DNA of 60,347 nucleotides, taken from assembly GCA_013287475.1 (NCBI GenBank), contig JABDDT010000012.1, forward strand, positions 1-60,347, read 5' to 3'. This document shows positions 44,397 through 53,882 of the stretch, one piece after another (position 1 is the first letter of the stretch; every line of letters starts with the position of its first letter). The DNA is from Bacteroidota bacterium. GTDB taxonomy: Bacteria; Bacteroidota; Bacteroidia; Chitinophagales; Chitinophagaceae. A program made the translations under genes and the position numbers. A model generated the notes under the pieces. That model did no database searches. It was not told the origin of the DNA and saw nothing but the letters and a program-made list of their open reading frames with translations.

Positions 44397-45593
44397 ATGA
44401 AAGATACGGTAGTAGCTAAAAATGCCAGTTTTTTATTCCCCCTGATTTTAGTAACCAGTCTTTTTTTTCTGTGGGGACTGGCATATGGGCTGTTAGATGT
44501 TTTGAATAAGCATTTTCAGGAAATGCTTGATATTACCAAGTCAAGGTCTACCCTACTTCAGGCAGCATATTTCGGAGCCTATTTCCTGGTTGCCTATCCT
44601 GCAGGGTTATTCATGAACAGGTTCGGCTATAAAAAAGGAATACTGCTGGGATTGATACTTTATGCAATCGGTGCCTTTTTGTTTTTTCCATCTGCTCATC
44701 TTCTGAGTTTTAATTTCTTTTTATTGTCATTGTTTATTATTGCTTCCGGCCTGGCCTGTCTTGAAACAGCTGCCAATCCATACATTACGGTTTTGGGTAA
44801 ACCCGAAACTTCTGAATTCAGGTTGAACTTGTCGCAAAGTTTTAATGGGGTTGGTTCCTTTTTAGGGCCTATTATCGGAGCCAATTTATTTTTCTCGGGA
44901 AGTTCAAAAAACCTGGCCAGTGTACAATATGTTTACCTCATTATCGGGGCGATTGTTCTTATCATGTTTGGTTTGTTCCTAAAAACGCCGTTACCCGAGA
45001 TAGAAGAAGATACATTGGCTTCGGATATCAGTCAAATTAAAAAACCATTATTCAGGCATGCCAATTTTGTAAATGCGATCTTAGCTCAGTTTTTTTATGT
45101 AGGCGCCCAGGTAGGCATAGCAGCACTCTTCATAAATTACTGCCGTGAAGCCGTTCGCAGCATATCGAATATTCAGGCCTCCTATTTACTTTCACTTTGT
45201 TTAGTATTATTTACTATCGGGAGATTTGCAGGAACAGCTTTGATGAAAAAAATAACAAGTCACCGGTTACTTTTTACATATGCGATCATTAATTTTTTAC
45301 TTTGTGTTATTGTAGTTTGGGGAAAAGGTTTGATTTCAGTTTATTCGCTGGTGACGGTATTTTTCTTCATGTCGATCATGTTTCCAACGATTTTTGCATT
45401 AGGTGTAAAGGACCTGGGTCATCATACCAAAAAAGGCTCGTCTTTTATTATCATGGCCATTGCCGGAGGGGCCTGTATACCTTATTTGATGGGACAACTG
45501 GCTGAAAATTCTACAGCAAATGCCTATATCATTCCAATGTTTTGCTTTTTAGTTGTCGCATTTTTTGGATGGAAAGGATATAAAACGATGTGA
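44397..45593 (+). CDS. MFS sugar transporter (FucP-like)
   Basis: 398 residues, twelve predicted helices. The N-terminal FFLWGLAYGLLDVLNKHFQE and AAYFGAYFLVAYPAGLFMNR followed by FGYKKG match the fucose/glucose-galactose permease branch of the MFS, which are proton-sugar symporters of the inner membrane. GLACLETAANPYITVLG is also typical. A divergent DUF1569/SDR pair lies upstream. The sugar is not determined; the nearby GH3 enzyme makes a hexose plausible. Confidence 0.9.
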   Translation: MKDTVVAKNASFLFPLILVTSLFFLWGLAYGLLDVLNKHFQEMLDITKSRSTLLQAAYFGAYFLVAYPAGLFMNRFGYKKGILLGLILYAIGAFLFFPSAHLLSFNFFLLSLFIIASGLACLETAANPYITVLGKPETSEFRLNLSQSFNGVGSFLGPIIGANLFFSGSSKNLASVQYVYLIIGAIVLIMFGLFLKTPLPEIEEDTLASDISQIKKPLFRHANFVNAILAQFFYVGAQVGIAALFINYCREAVRSISNIQASYLLSLCLVLFTIGRFAGTALMKKITSHRLLFTYAIINFLLCVIVVWGKGLISVYSLVTVFFFMSIMFPTIFALGVKDLGHHTKKGSSFIIMAIAGGACIPYLMGQLAENSTANAYIIPMFCFLVVAFFGWKGYKTM

Positions 45594-45616
45594 AAACTGC
45601 GGCTGATTAAAAAATT

Positions 45617-46594
45617 CTATTGGCAGACGCAAACAGCATATACTGTTCCATTATCTGCTAAATTATAGATCGTGCCGTTTTTCCAGAAGACCGGAATATA
45701 TTTAGAATTATTTGACACATCACCTACTGCATAGACATCTGTGCCAGCAACTGCCATACCAAGCACTGTGGAGGATTGATATTGATTTTTGAGCGGGACC
45801 ATAATATTGTTCTTCCAAAATACTGCCTGATTTGTTCCTGCAATATTTAAGGTATCTCCACCAATATAAACGTCAGAACCAGAAATCGCAATAGAAGTAC
45901 CATATCCGCCTGAAGCCAATTGAAAGAAATTTTTGTTTGTCCAGTAAGTGGGTAAAGTACCTAAATTTCCCACCGCAACAGTATCCGTTGGAGTTAATCC
46001 CAGTGCGTAAATGCCTCCAGGTGTACCATACCAGTACTGTACTCCATTTTTCCATACCACAGCGGTATCATTTCCACTCAAATCCCAAACCTGGCCTCCC
46101 ACATACATTTCAGATCCCGCAAACATAATTGAAGTTGCCTGTCCGTAAGAATGGGGAGAATAATGCATACGGACACCATTCACCCAGTAAGTTACACTAT
46201 CCTGACCGTTGCCCTGAGGTCCAAACAAGTCACCTACGCAATAGACATCCGTTCCATTAAGAGCAATTCCAAAAACATGAGAAATACCCGCACTTTCTAA
46301 TTGAATTTGCTGTCCGTTTTTCCAATAAGTCGCTTCAATATTTTGTCCGTCAATTATATATCCGCCCACATAAACATCTGAACCTGATAATGTGATAGCC
46401 TGCGCGATTCCCGATGGTGCAAGATCGACCTCTACTCCATTCTTCCAGTACACCGCCTTGCCACCTGAAGTACCAGCCATATAAAAATTATATCCGGTAG
46501 TAAAGGATGGGGGTGCTGACGCAGGAGTTGATTTACTGCATTCCGTAAGAAGGACAACAAAAGCTAAAGCGACAATGAATAGTGTTTTGTTCAT
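45617..46594 (-). CDS. Repeat-propeller lipoprotein
   Basis: 325 residues from the ATG at 46594 (MNKTLFIVALAFVVLLTECS). The frame extends upstream to 46705, but the lipoprotein signal with Cys19 fixes the start here. The mature part consists of about six repeats of roughly 45-50 residues. Each has a G(S/T)DVYVGG-type strand and a YWKNG turn, giving a beta-propeller. Bacteroidota encode many such surface-exposed repeat lipoproteins with no known ligand. It is convergent with the MFS gene. Confidence 0.7.
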   Translation of the reverse strand: MNKTLFIVALAFVVLLTECSKSTPASAPPSFTTGYNFYMAGTSGGKAVYWKNGVEVDLAPSGIAQAITLSGSDVYVGGYIIDGQNIEATYWKNGQQIQLESAGISHVFGIALNGTDVYCVGDLFGPQGNGQDSVTYWVNGVRMHYSPHSYGQATSIMFAGSEMYVGGQVWDLSGNDTAVVWKNGVQYWYGTPGGIYALGLTPTDTVAVGNLGTLPTYWTNKNFFQLASGGYGTSIAISGSDVYIGGDTLNIAGTNQAVFWKNNIMVPLKNQYQSSTVLGMAVAGTDVYAVGDVSNNSKYIPVFWKNGTIYNLADNGTVYAVCVCQ

Positions 46595-46743
46595 AGTAAT
46601 AAAACGGACAAGATATGAAATTCGTCTTATAATATAGTTAATGACCTTCCAATGCAATTGAAGAGCAAAAAAAAAGTGTTTATCATCCATTTGTATTATT
46701 TTCATTTCCGTTATTACAAAAATATCTGAATCAACACTTAAGA

Positions 46744-48141
46744 ATGAGCCGACTTAAAATCAGTTGTATATTAACATTTATTCTTCTACACTTTTTATTC
46801 GTGAAGGTTTTGGGACAGACATATGATAATTGTGCTAATCACGATAAAATATTCATCAGGGTAGAACAACCACCTCAATATAATGGTTCCCTCCAGGATT
46901 ATTTTGAAAATGAATTAAAAACTAATACTGGTGAATATGAAGGAACAGTTCAAATAAGTGTAATTATTGATAGTAGCGGTTCTCCATGCTGTATCCGGAT
47001 ACAAAATAATAATTCCTTTATCTCCTCCAAAAAATTTAAGGAAGTGATTGATAAAATGACAGGCTGGACATCCGCAAAACAAAATAATCATGTTGTGGTT
47101 TATAATGCCTTTATCCAGTTAGAATTCAAAGGGTCAAAATTTAATGTGAGGTATATAAATGATAAATTTCCACCATTAATGCCGGTAATAAATACAAATA
47201 CCAGTAATCATCCGGAAATATCCGAAGACAAACAAACAGGAATTATTTGGAAGCTCTGGGACTTCAATAATTCTATGATCCCTTCAAATTTATCGAGATC
47301 CATATCAATGGATATCAAGGGCGCCATTTGGTATTGCACCGACGGAGGAGTCATTCGTATAGCGAATGAAAACTGGAAAATTTATTCCGGAATGAATGTG
47401 CCTGAATTGGCAGGAAAAAATAACAGGACCTGGACAATAGGTTTGAATACAGATAAATCAGGGAATGTCTGGATTCAGTCATTTGATTATATAGTCAAAT
47501 TCGATGGGAAAAAATGGGTAAGGTTTGATTCGACTAATTCGCCATTAAAGCTTGTTAATAAGATTTATGTTGACAAAAATGGAGAAGTTTGGTTTTGCAC
47601 ATTTAAGGGACTGATCAAATACAATGGCCAGAACTGGACGACATATTCAACTTCCAATTCCGAATTGGTATCGGATAATGTGCATGGTATATACTCCGAC
47701 AATAAAGGAACTGTTTGGGTTGCAACTGGAAAAGGGATAGATAAATTTACTAATGGACATTGGACCCATTTAAACAATACCAATTCTAAAATTCCTTATG
47801 ATGATATCACATGCATCAATGGTGATAGCCATGGAAATATATGGGCTGGTGCGGGAGCTAGAAATAATATGAGCTCTCTGGTGAAAATAGATTCTGCAGG
47901 TTATATAAGCTTATATCAACATGGTACAATCTGGAATATCACTATTGATGAAAGAGCCGACAAAATCTGGCTGGCGACAAATGGCGAAGGTTTACTTTCT
48001 TTCGATGGAACTAATTTTGCTCAATACGATAAATCGAATTCTATTATCCCTTCCAATACAGTTTCAGATGTATTGATTGACGAGAATGGAGACAAGTGGC
48101 TTTCAACATTTGGGGGACTCATATTTACTAATATCAAATGA
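46744..48141 (+). CDS. Secreted TonB-C-like/two-component-regulator propeller fusion
   Basis: 465 residues, signal peptide (cleavage after VLGQ near 25). Residues about 50-135 (VQISVIIDSSGSPCCIRIQN, FIQLEF) have the strand pattern of a TonB C-terminal domain. From about 170 on there are six to seven blades of the two-component-regulator propeller type (GAIWYCTDGGVIRI, KSGNVWIQSF, NGEVWFCTFKGLIKYNG, GTVWVATGKGIDKF, DKWLSTFGGLIF). In hybrid sensors these blades bind glycan fragments, but here no kinase or membrane helix follows. It is therefore a soluble or periplasmic protein. Confidence 0.75.
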   Translation: MSRLKISCILTFILLHFLFVKVLGQTYDNCANHDKIFIRVEQPPQYNGSLQDYFENELKTNTGEYEGTVQISVIIDSSGSPCCIRIQNNNSFISSKKFKEVIDKMTGWTSAKQNNHVVVYNAFIQLEFKGSKFNVRYINDKFPPLMPVINTNTSNHPEISEDKQTGIIWKLWDFNNSMIPSNLSRSISMDIKGAIWYCTDGGVIRIANENWKIYSGMNVPELAGKNNRTWTIGLNTDKSGNVWIQSFDYIVKFDGKKWVRFDSTNSPLKLVNKIYVDKNGEVWFCTFKGLIKYNGQNWTTYSTSNSELVSDNVHGIYSDNKGTVWVATGKGIDKFTNGHWTHLNNTNSKIPYDDITCINGDSHGNIWAGAGARNNMSSLVKIDSAGYISLYQHGTIWNITIDERADKIWLATNGEGLLSFDGTNFAQYDKSNSIIPSNTVSDVLIDENGDKWLSTFGGLIFTNIK

Positions 48142-48321
48142 TTATAAGAATATGTGAGCTTTTGTATCTGTTAATAAATCATTTAGGTGGTCTCGGTCAG
48201 TCAATTGCATTTTTCAATTCTTCAGCGGCATAGCGAATTGCTGATTGCAGCACAAAAAAGCCCTGATATTCATGGTTTGGAATTATCAAGGCTTAATTAT
48301 TTCTGCTTGTTGGTTTTCTTC

Positions 48322-51003
48322 TTATCTGATACTTGCTGTACTTTTCGATTTCTTCAAAGAAGTAGAATAGTTTTTCCTCGTTTTCTTATGTTTCTTTTTT
48401 GACTTCGAATGAGTTGATTTTTTATGTGAAGACTTAGAACTCTTTTTAGTCTTTGAATTGGTTTTATAAGATGCCTGAACAAATAATTGTTTTTTTGCGG
48501 AAGGATGATGCAACTGTTGCTTAGCACTATCGAGCTTTGCGTTTACAAATTCATTCACTTCCTTCTTCAGATCAGAGGCGGCCATATCGACAACAGAATC
48601 CATATCAGTTTTTACATCCGGGCTATTGATCGTTCCGATCATCTTAACGTCTAAACTAACTTCATCTTTTAATTTTACAGGAATACCCTTTTCTGCAGCC
48701 TGTGTAACCACATTCTTCACAAACATTTTACCCTTGCTGCCCAGTTGGCTTCGTGGGACTTTCAGGCTGATGGCATAATCGAGCGACTGATCAAAGCCAT
48801 GTGTTCCATATATGTCCATTTCGATGTCTTTCGCATGCAGAACAAATGGATTCACAACGACCCTGCTGTTCTTAAATGAAAAATCTGCTTTGGTATCTTT
48901 CAAAGGAATATCCTTTAATTCAGCTATATCGAGTGATTGCGAAATTTTATCCAGAGGATCAAAATTCTTCAACGTTCCGGCGAGTAGTTCCACATTCCCT
49001 TCACCTTCCAAACTCCGGAGGTCAGTTGCCATATCATCATCTAACCTTCCGCTGAGACTCATGTGCGCATTGATGTTTCCTGATATGAACTTAGCTACAG
49101 GAATTATTCTTCGAATAGAATTAAAAGCTAAAAAAGTTTTTTGAATATCCAGTCCTTTTACATCATAAGTTAATGCAAACTCCGGATAGTCCCTACTTTC
49201 CAATGTGGAGTAAGTACCATCAATATGTATGTCCCCGTCCAACCCATTTGCTTTGATATCCTGTAATTGAATCGCTTGTTCTGATATAACCAAATTACCT
49301 GAAAGGTTTTGCAGGTCCAGGTTGTCATAATGAAATCTATCGGCTTCAGCATGTATAGTAAAGTCAATATTATCAGGAACTGTGAATGCTGTATTTGTAC
49401 GGGCGGTGCTGTTACCTGAACTATCTTTATCTGTTCTTATCCATTCTCTGAAATTAAATTCGTCTGTTTTTAAATCTATTGTAGCCTTCAGTGGTTTATT
49501 TCTCAACGCAAAATCAAATAGATTATTCAAACTTCCTGTGATCCCAAAATGAGATTTAAGATATGCTCCTTTTAAATCCTGAATGAGTATATTTTTTGAA
49601 TTGAATGACATGATCAGTTCATTCAATGCAATTCCACCCGGGTATGTTTTTGATGTATATAAAAAATCAGAAAGATCAAATTCACCCCATGATTGAAACG
49701 GGTCTTTTTTCTGTTTTTCAGTTTCTGGTATTTTCCCTTTTGCATGAACATCGGCTATTATTAAACCGCTCAATTTGGTACCCGGTTCCAATTTCATCCA
49801 TTGTGAGATATTTCCCAGGTCAAGTTTCCCTACAAATGCAAAGTCAACGAAAGGCTTGGTTTCGAGATTCTTCATTAATAAATGCATATTCAGTGTATCG
49901 TGATTTATCTCTGCATGTGCCTCAGAAATATTGATGGTTCTATGATCAGCAATTCCATCCGGATTATCTATCTGCAGACCCAGATGAATGTGTTCTACCG
50001 GCATCAGCAGATCAGGGTATTTAAAATAGCCGTTAGTTACATACAGATTCGTATGATATGCAGGAAAATGTTTTTCATCGTATTTACCTTTAATGAATCC
50101 ATTAAAATTAACCTGCCCATTGGCATCTATGCTGGCGAAATCTTTCTGATACATGGAGGGCAGCATCGAAAGTATATTTTTGAATTTAGTTGAAGGTGCT
50201 TTGAAATGAATATTCATATTATAACTGCTGTCATTGATCCACTGAAAGAATCCTTCGGTGTGCAGTTTCATGTCATTAAAATATACCTGGTCGGTATTGA
50301 AAGTATAAGTATGGGTTTTATTATCGATATGGAATGAAATGTCAATATTTGTTTTAGCAGCAACATGATAAGGAACCGCTCCTGTGCATTCAAAATTGAC
50401 TGCATCTGCTGTCGTTTTCGTTTTTAGCGTGAATATTTCCGAATTGAAATGGCCCCTTCCCTCATGTTCAAGATGAGCGATTTCAACATGGATATTTTTG
50501 CTTTCATCCAGATAATCGACATAGCCTTGATGAATTTCATATCGTTGTATTTCCCAATCAAAGGTTTTTGAAGAAACACTGATATTCTCTTTAGAAGAAC
50601 TATCCGGTTTAATAGTACCCCAGTTGAAGTGACCATCTTTATGGATGAGAGCGTGAAAGCGGGGTTCGTTTGCAGTAACAGAATAAATTTTTATACTGTC
50701 GCCGGAAACAAGACTTTTAATATCGCAGGTTATATTAATTTGTTTTGCCGACATCAGCGTATCGCCCTGAAATTCGCCTACACAGGTAAGATCCAGGTTA
50801 TTGATCCCGACAGTAACATCCGGAAAATGCCTGAACCAGGAAATATCCACATCGGTGAAATTGACATGAGCCCTCAGGTCTTTGCTGACGGCTGATTTAA
50901 CGATACTTGTAATTTTCCCCTTGAATATCCAGGGTGCAGCTAATATAAAACTGATAAGAATGGACAGGGTAATCCCTGTAATTAGGAGGATTTTGCGTTT
51001 CAT
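48322..51003 (-). CDS. AsmA family protein
   Basis: 893 residues. One N-terminal helix (5-24), then an AsmA-like chorein-type beta-structure: an N-terminal domain with VNFTDVDISWFRHFPDVTVG and a C-terminal AsmA domain with VVNPFVLHAKDIEMDIYGTH followed by DYAISLKVPRSQLG. Such proteins bridge the inner and outer membranes and are implicated in phospholipid or lipoprotein transport. The last 50 residues are a Lys/Ser/Thr-rich tail (KSSHKKSTHSKSKKKHKK), unusual and probably unstructured. The gene has the best sigma-54-type element of the window, at 51042-51057. Confidence 0.9.
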   Translation of the reverse strand: MKRKILLITGITLSILISFILAAPWIFKGKITSIVKSAVSKDLRAHVNFTDVDISWFRHFPDVTVGINNLDLTCVGEFQGDTLMSAKQINITCDIKSLVSGDSIKIYSVTANEPRFHALIHKDGHFNWGTIKPDSSSKENISVSSKTFDWEIQRYEIHQGYVDYLDESKNIHVEIAHLEHEGRGHFNSEIFTLKTKTTADAVNFECTGAVPYHVAAKTNIDISFHIDNKTHTYTFNTDQVYFNDMKLHTEGFFQWINDSSYNMNIHFKAPSTKFKNILSMLPSMYQKDFASIDANGQVNFNGFIKGKYDEKHFPAYHTNLYVTNGYFKYPDLLMPVEHIHLGLQIDNPDGIADHRTINISEAHAEINHDTLNMHLLMKNLETKPFVDFAFVGKLDLGNISQWMKLEPGTKLSGLIIADVHAKGKIPETEKQKKDPFQSWGEFDLSDFLYTSKTYPGGIALNELIMSFNSKNILIQDLKGAYLKSHFGITGSLNNLFDFALRNKPLKATIDLKTDEFNFREWIRTDKDSSGNSTARTNTAFTVPDNIDFTIHAEADRFHYDNLDLQNLSGNLVISEQAIQLQDIKANGLDGDIHIDGTYSTLESRDYPEFALTYDVKGLDIQKTFLAFNSIRRIIPVAKFISGNINAHMSLSGRLDDDMATDLRSLEGEGNVELLAGTLKNFDPLDKISQSLDIAELKDIPLKDTKADFSFKNSRVVVNPFVLHAKDIEMDIYGTHGFDQSLDYAISLKVPRSQLGSKGKMFVKNVVTQAAEKGIPVKLKDEVSLDVKMIGTINSPDVKTDMDSVVDMAASDLKKEVNEFVNAKLDSAKQQLHHPSAKKQLFVQASYKTNSKTKKSSKSSHKKSTHSKSKKKHKKTRKNYSTSLKKSKSTASIR

Positions 51004-51041
51004 AGTTGTTCAGGTATTGGATTAAATAACGACTTATAGCA

Positions 51042-51057
51042 TGCAAAAGAACTGCCA
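51042..51057 (-). promoter_or_regulatory. Sigma-54 -24/-12 promoter before the AsmA gene
   Basis: Minus strand TGGCAGTTCTTTTGCA: TGGCA, exactly 7 bases, TTGCA, a perfect match to the RpoN consensus core. It is about 40 bases upstream of the ATG. Confidence 0.78.
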
Positions 51058-51295
51058 GAATATTAGTTGGTAGGCTGTTTTATGCATCATATTATATTTA
51101 TCTATATAATTATATATTAATCATTCAATTATAGATGAATTTGTTAACATTTTTGTTAATCAGGCATCCTATATTTTCATTGGAATTGAATGTGTTTTTA
51201 CAGAACGCTTTTATAGTAATAAATGATGCATGATTTTCATAAAAATGAAACAAATGCTCGTTTTAGAGCAACTTTGGGTATTAATACGTTTTATT

Positions 51296-52000
51296 TTGAA
51301 ACCCATTGTTCAAATATCACTTGATCTGACAAACATTGATGAAGCGTTGGAAACTGCTGCCATGGCAATCCGTGCAGGAGTAGACTGGCTGGAAGCAGGA
51401 ACCCCGCTGATTTTGGCTGAAGGATTATATGGCGTAAAAAAACTGCACGAGGCTTTCCCTGAAATACCGCTTGTAGCCGATCTTAAGACAATGGATGGAG
51501 GCTACCTTGAAGCTGAAATGATGGCTAAATCAGGTGCTACACATGTGGTTGTAATGGCGCGAGCACATATTGAAACTATAAAATGTGTTGTAAAAGCAGG
51601 ACTTGATTTCGGTATTAAAATAATGGGTGATAATCTCGGCTGCACTAATAAAATTGAAGCTGCCAAATGGCTGGAAGAACTTGGATGTGATTATGTGATT
51701 CATCATATTGGATATGATGAGCGCCGAGGAATCGCTGCAGCGGGTAAGCGCATGCCCAGTCCGCTGGATCAACTGAAAGAAGTAGTAAAGGCTGTTAAAA
51801 TACCTGTGCAGGCTGTAGGGGGACTGACACTGGAACAGGCGATTCTTTGTCCATCTTATGGGGCACCACTCGTTGTACTGGGAGCACCGCTTACAATTGA
51901 TGCGGATGCATTTAAAACAGCGGATGGAAATCTCGAAGCTTCACTCAGGCTTATCTGTAATAAGATACATTCGTATGGTGAAGTGACTGCACATTCATAA
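51296..52000 (+). CDS. HUMPS-family decarboxylase/aldolase (hexulose-6-phosphate synthase-like)
   Basis: 234 residues from the TTG at 51296 (MKPIVQISLDLTNIDEALET). The ATG at 51230 would add 22 residues unlike the family. TIM barrel of the OMPDC/HUMPS superfamily: VDWLEAGTPLILAEG, the metal-binding ADLKTMDGGYLEAEMM (Asp-x-Lys-x-x-Asp), GATHVVVMARAH, VIHHIGYDERRG and VQAVGGLTLEQAI. HUMPS enzymes condense formaldehyde with ribulose-5-phosphate or decarboxylate 3-keto-gulonate-6-phosphate. No phosphohexuloisomerase or kinase is present, so the substrate may differ. It is the first gene of a four-gene operon. Confidence 0.87.
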   Translation: MKPIVQISLDLTNIDEALETAAMAIRAGVDWLEAGTPLILAEGLYGVKKLHEAFPEIPLVADLKTMDGGYLEAEMMAKSGATHVVVMARAHIETIKCVVKAGLDFGIKIMGDNLGCTNKIEAAKWLEELGCDYVIHHIGYDERRGIAAAGKRMPSPLDQLKEVVKAVKIPVQAVGGLTLEQAILCPSYGAPLVVLGAPLTIDADAFKTADGNLEASLRLICNKIHSYGEVTAHS

Positions 52001-52014
52001 GTTTTTACAATTGA

Positions 52015-53058
52015 ATGATCATGGCATCAAAAATAAAATCTGCAGCGGTTGTAAATTTTGCGCCTGAAAAAGGATCTGTAGAAATAAGAGAAATTGAAAA
52101 GCCAGTTATTGGCGAAAAGGATGTATTGCTCGAAGTAGTAAATGTAGGCGTTTGCGGAAGTGACCTGCATCAATGGACATCAGACCATAGCTGGCCAGTA
52201 AATTATCCTGTAGTATTGGGACATGAATTTGGCGGATATATCACAGCCATTGGCAGCAGAGTAAGAGATTGGAGAGAAGGCGATCGTGTAGTGAGTGAAA
52301 CAGCTGCAATCATTAATCAAAGCAATCCAATGTCCCGGGTTGGATTGTACAACCTGGATCCTGATAGAAAAGGTTTTGGTTATGGTGTGAATGGTGCGAT
52401 GACAAAATTCGTTCGTGTTCCTGCAAGATGTCTGCACCATATTCCGGAACATCTTCCATTTGAACAAGCCTGTTTAACAGAACCCTGTTCTGTTGCATAC
52501 AACGCAGTCGCAGTTAATTCACATATCAGACCAGGAGACCGCATAATTGTTTTGGGGCCCGGAACAATAGGGATTTTAAGCGCTGCCATCGCCAGAATAA
52601 ATGGAGCAGAAGTTGCAATAGTTGGTTTAGAAGCAGACAAGCGTCGTTTGGATATCGCGAAACAATATGATTGTGAAACTATAGTTGGCGATGCAACGGA
52701 ATGGGCTATGCGCAAAGATGGGCTGGGCGTTGATTTAATTATAGATGCAGCAGGGGCAAGCTCAACTCTAAAAACTGCCATGGAACTCGTAAGGCCGAAT
52801 GGCCAGATTACGAAGGTCGGGTGGGGACCCCAGCCACTAGGCTTTTCACTGGATCCATTGGTGCAGAAAAATATAAGGCTGCAGGGAAGTTTCAGTCATA
52901 ACTGGCCTGTCTGGGAAAAAGTAATTTCATTAATGTCCAATGGCATGCTCGATGTAAAACCTATCATTGGCGGAATTTGGCCTGTTACGGATTGGCATGA
53001 AGCTTTTAGTAAAATGCACCAGGGTGAAATAGTAAAAAGTGTACTCAAACCCGTTTAA
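52015..53058 (+). CDS. Zinc-type alcohol/sugar dehydrogenase lacking structural-zinc cysteines
   Basis: 347-residue medium-chain dehydrogenase (a second ATG at 52021 is possible). The catalytic zinc ligands are present: Cys47 (VGVCGSDLHQW), His70-Glu71 (GHEFGG) and Glu156 (LTEPC). The NAD-binding Rossmann motif is GPGTIGILSAAIAR. The structural zinc lobe should carry four Cys with spacing 3-3-8. Here those positions are Asn101, Asn104, Ser107 and Asp115, so the structural zinc is lost although the loop length is kept. It likely oxidises a polyol or sugar in the pathway of its operon. Confidence 0.9.
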   Translation: MIMASKIKSAAVVNFAPEKGSVEIREIEKPVIGEKDVLLEVVNVGVCGSDLHQWTSDHSWPVNYPVVLGHEFGGYITAIGSRVRDWREGDRVVSETAAIINQSNPMSRVGLYNLDPDRKGFGYGVNGAMTKFVRVPARCLHHIPEHLPFEQACLTEPCSVAYNAVAVNSHIRPGDRIIVLGPGTIGILSAAIARINGAEVAIVGLEADKRRLDIAKQYDCETIVGDATEWAMRKDGLGVDLIIDAAGASSTLKTAMELVRPNGQITKVGWGPQPLGFSLDPLVQKNIRLQGSFSHNWPVWEKVISLMSNGMLDVKPIIGGIWPVTDWHEAFSKMHQGEIVKSVLKPV

Positions 53059-53060
53059 AA

Positions 53061-53873
53061 ATGAGGTTGCTCCATAAAGTTATTATCGTTACCGGCAGCA
53101 CAACCGGAATTGGGAAAGCCATTGCCGTTCGTTGCGTTGCGGAAGGAGCGAAAGTGGTAATTCACGGTCTCGAAGAAGATTGGGGCAAAGCAGTGATTGA
53201 CAAACTAGGAAAAGAGAATGCCGTTCTTCATATTGAAGATATCAGTACTGTGGGTGCTCCTGTGCGTCTAGTGGAAACTGCTCTGCGAGCTTTTGGCAGG
53301 CTGGATGCAATTGTAAATAATGCAGCAATTGTCGCATCTTCAGATATCCATACTACTGATGAAATTTTTTTTCGCCGAATACTGGAAGTAAATACCATCT
53401 CGCCCTTTCTATTAATTAAAGCCGCACTACTCCATTTGGAAAAGCAACATGGTTGTGTGTTGAATATCGGTTCAGTAAATGCTTATAGCGGTGAACCAAA
53501 TCTCCTGGCTTATAGTATTTCAAAAGGAGGTCTCATGACGCTGACACGCAACCTGGGTGACACGCTGCACAGAGAAAATGGTGTTCGGGTTAATCAGATC
53601 AATCCCGGATGGGTGTTAACTGAAAAAGAAATCGAAAGGAAAAAAGAACATGGGCTGAATGCAGATTGGTTCAAAGATCTTCCCCACGTATACGCTCCGG
53701 CTGGTCGTATTCTCCTGCCTGAAGAAATTGCTGCAGCAGCAATTTATTGGCTGTCCGATGAATGCGGCCCTGTAAGTGGGCAGGTTATGGATATAGAGCA
53801 GCATCCATTTATTGGACGTAATCCACCAAAAGATTCCAGTACAATTCCTGCTTCTTCAAAAAATAAAAAATAA
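53061..53873 (+). CDS. SDR family oxidoreductase (operon member)
   Basis: 270 residues, starting 2 bases after the dehydrogenase stop. VTGSTTGIGKAIAVR, VNNAAIV and catalytic GSVNAYSG and YSISKGGL (Ser, Tyr, Lys) are present. PGWVLTEKEIERKKEHG and EIAAAAIYWLSDECGPVSGQ fit glucose/gluconate-type SDRs. The last 20 residues are a Pro/Ser/Lys tail. Tight packing with both neighbours supports a common catabolic pathway. Confidence 0.9.
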   Translation: MRLLHKVIIVTGSTTGIGKAIAVRCVAEGAKVVIHGLEEDWGKAVIDKLGKENAVLHIEDISTVGAPVRLVETALRAFGRLDAIVNNAAIVASSDIHTTDEIFFRRILEVNTISPFLLIKAALLHLEKQHGCVLNIGSVNAYSGEPNLLAYSISKGGLMTLTRNLGDTLHRENGVRVNQINPGWVLTEKEIERKKEHGLNADWFKDLPHVYAPAGRILLPEEIAAAAIYWLSDECGPVSGQVMDIEQHPFIGRNPPKDSSTIPASSKNKK

Positions 53874-53882
53874 AATATTTCA

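Noticed and set aside
48204-48293. Minus-strand frame ending QSAIRYAAEELKNAID before a stop, downstream of the AsmA gene
   Set aside because: Looks like a decayed C-terminus but matches no family I can name; too short to call.
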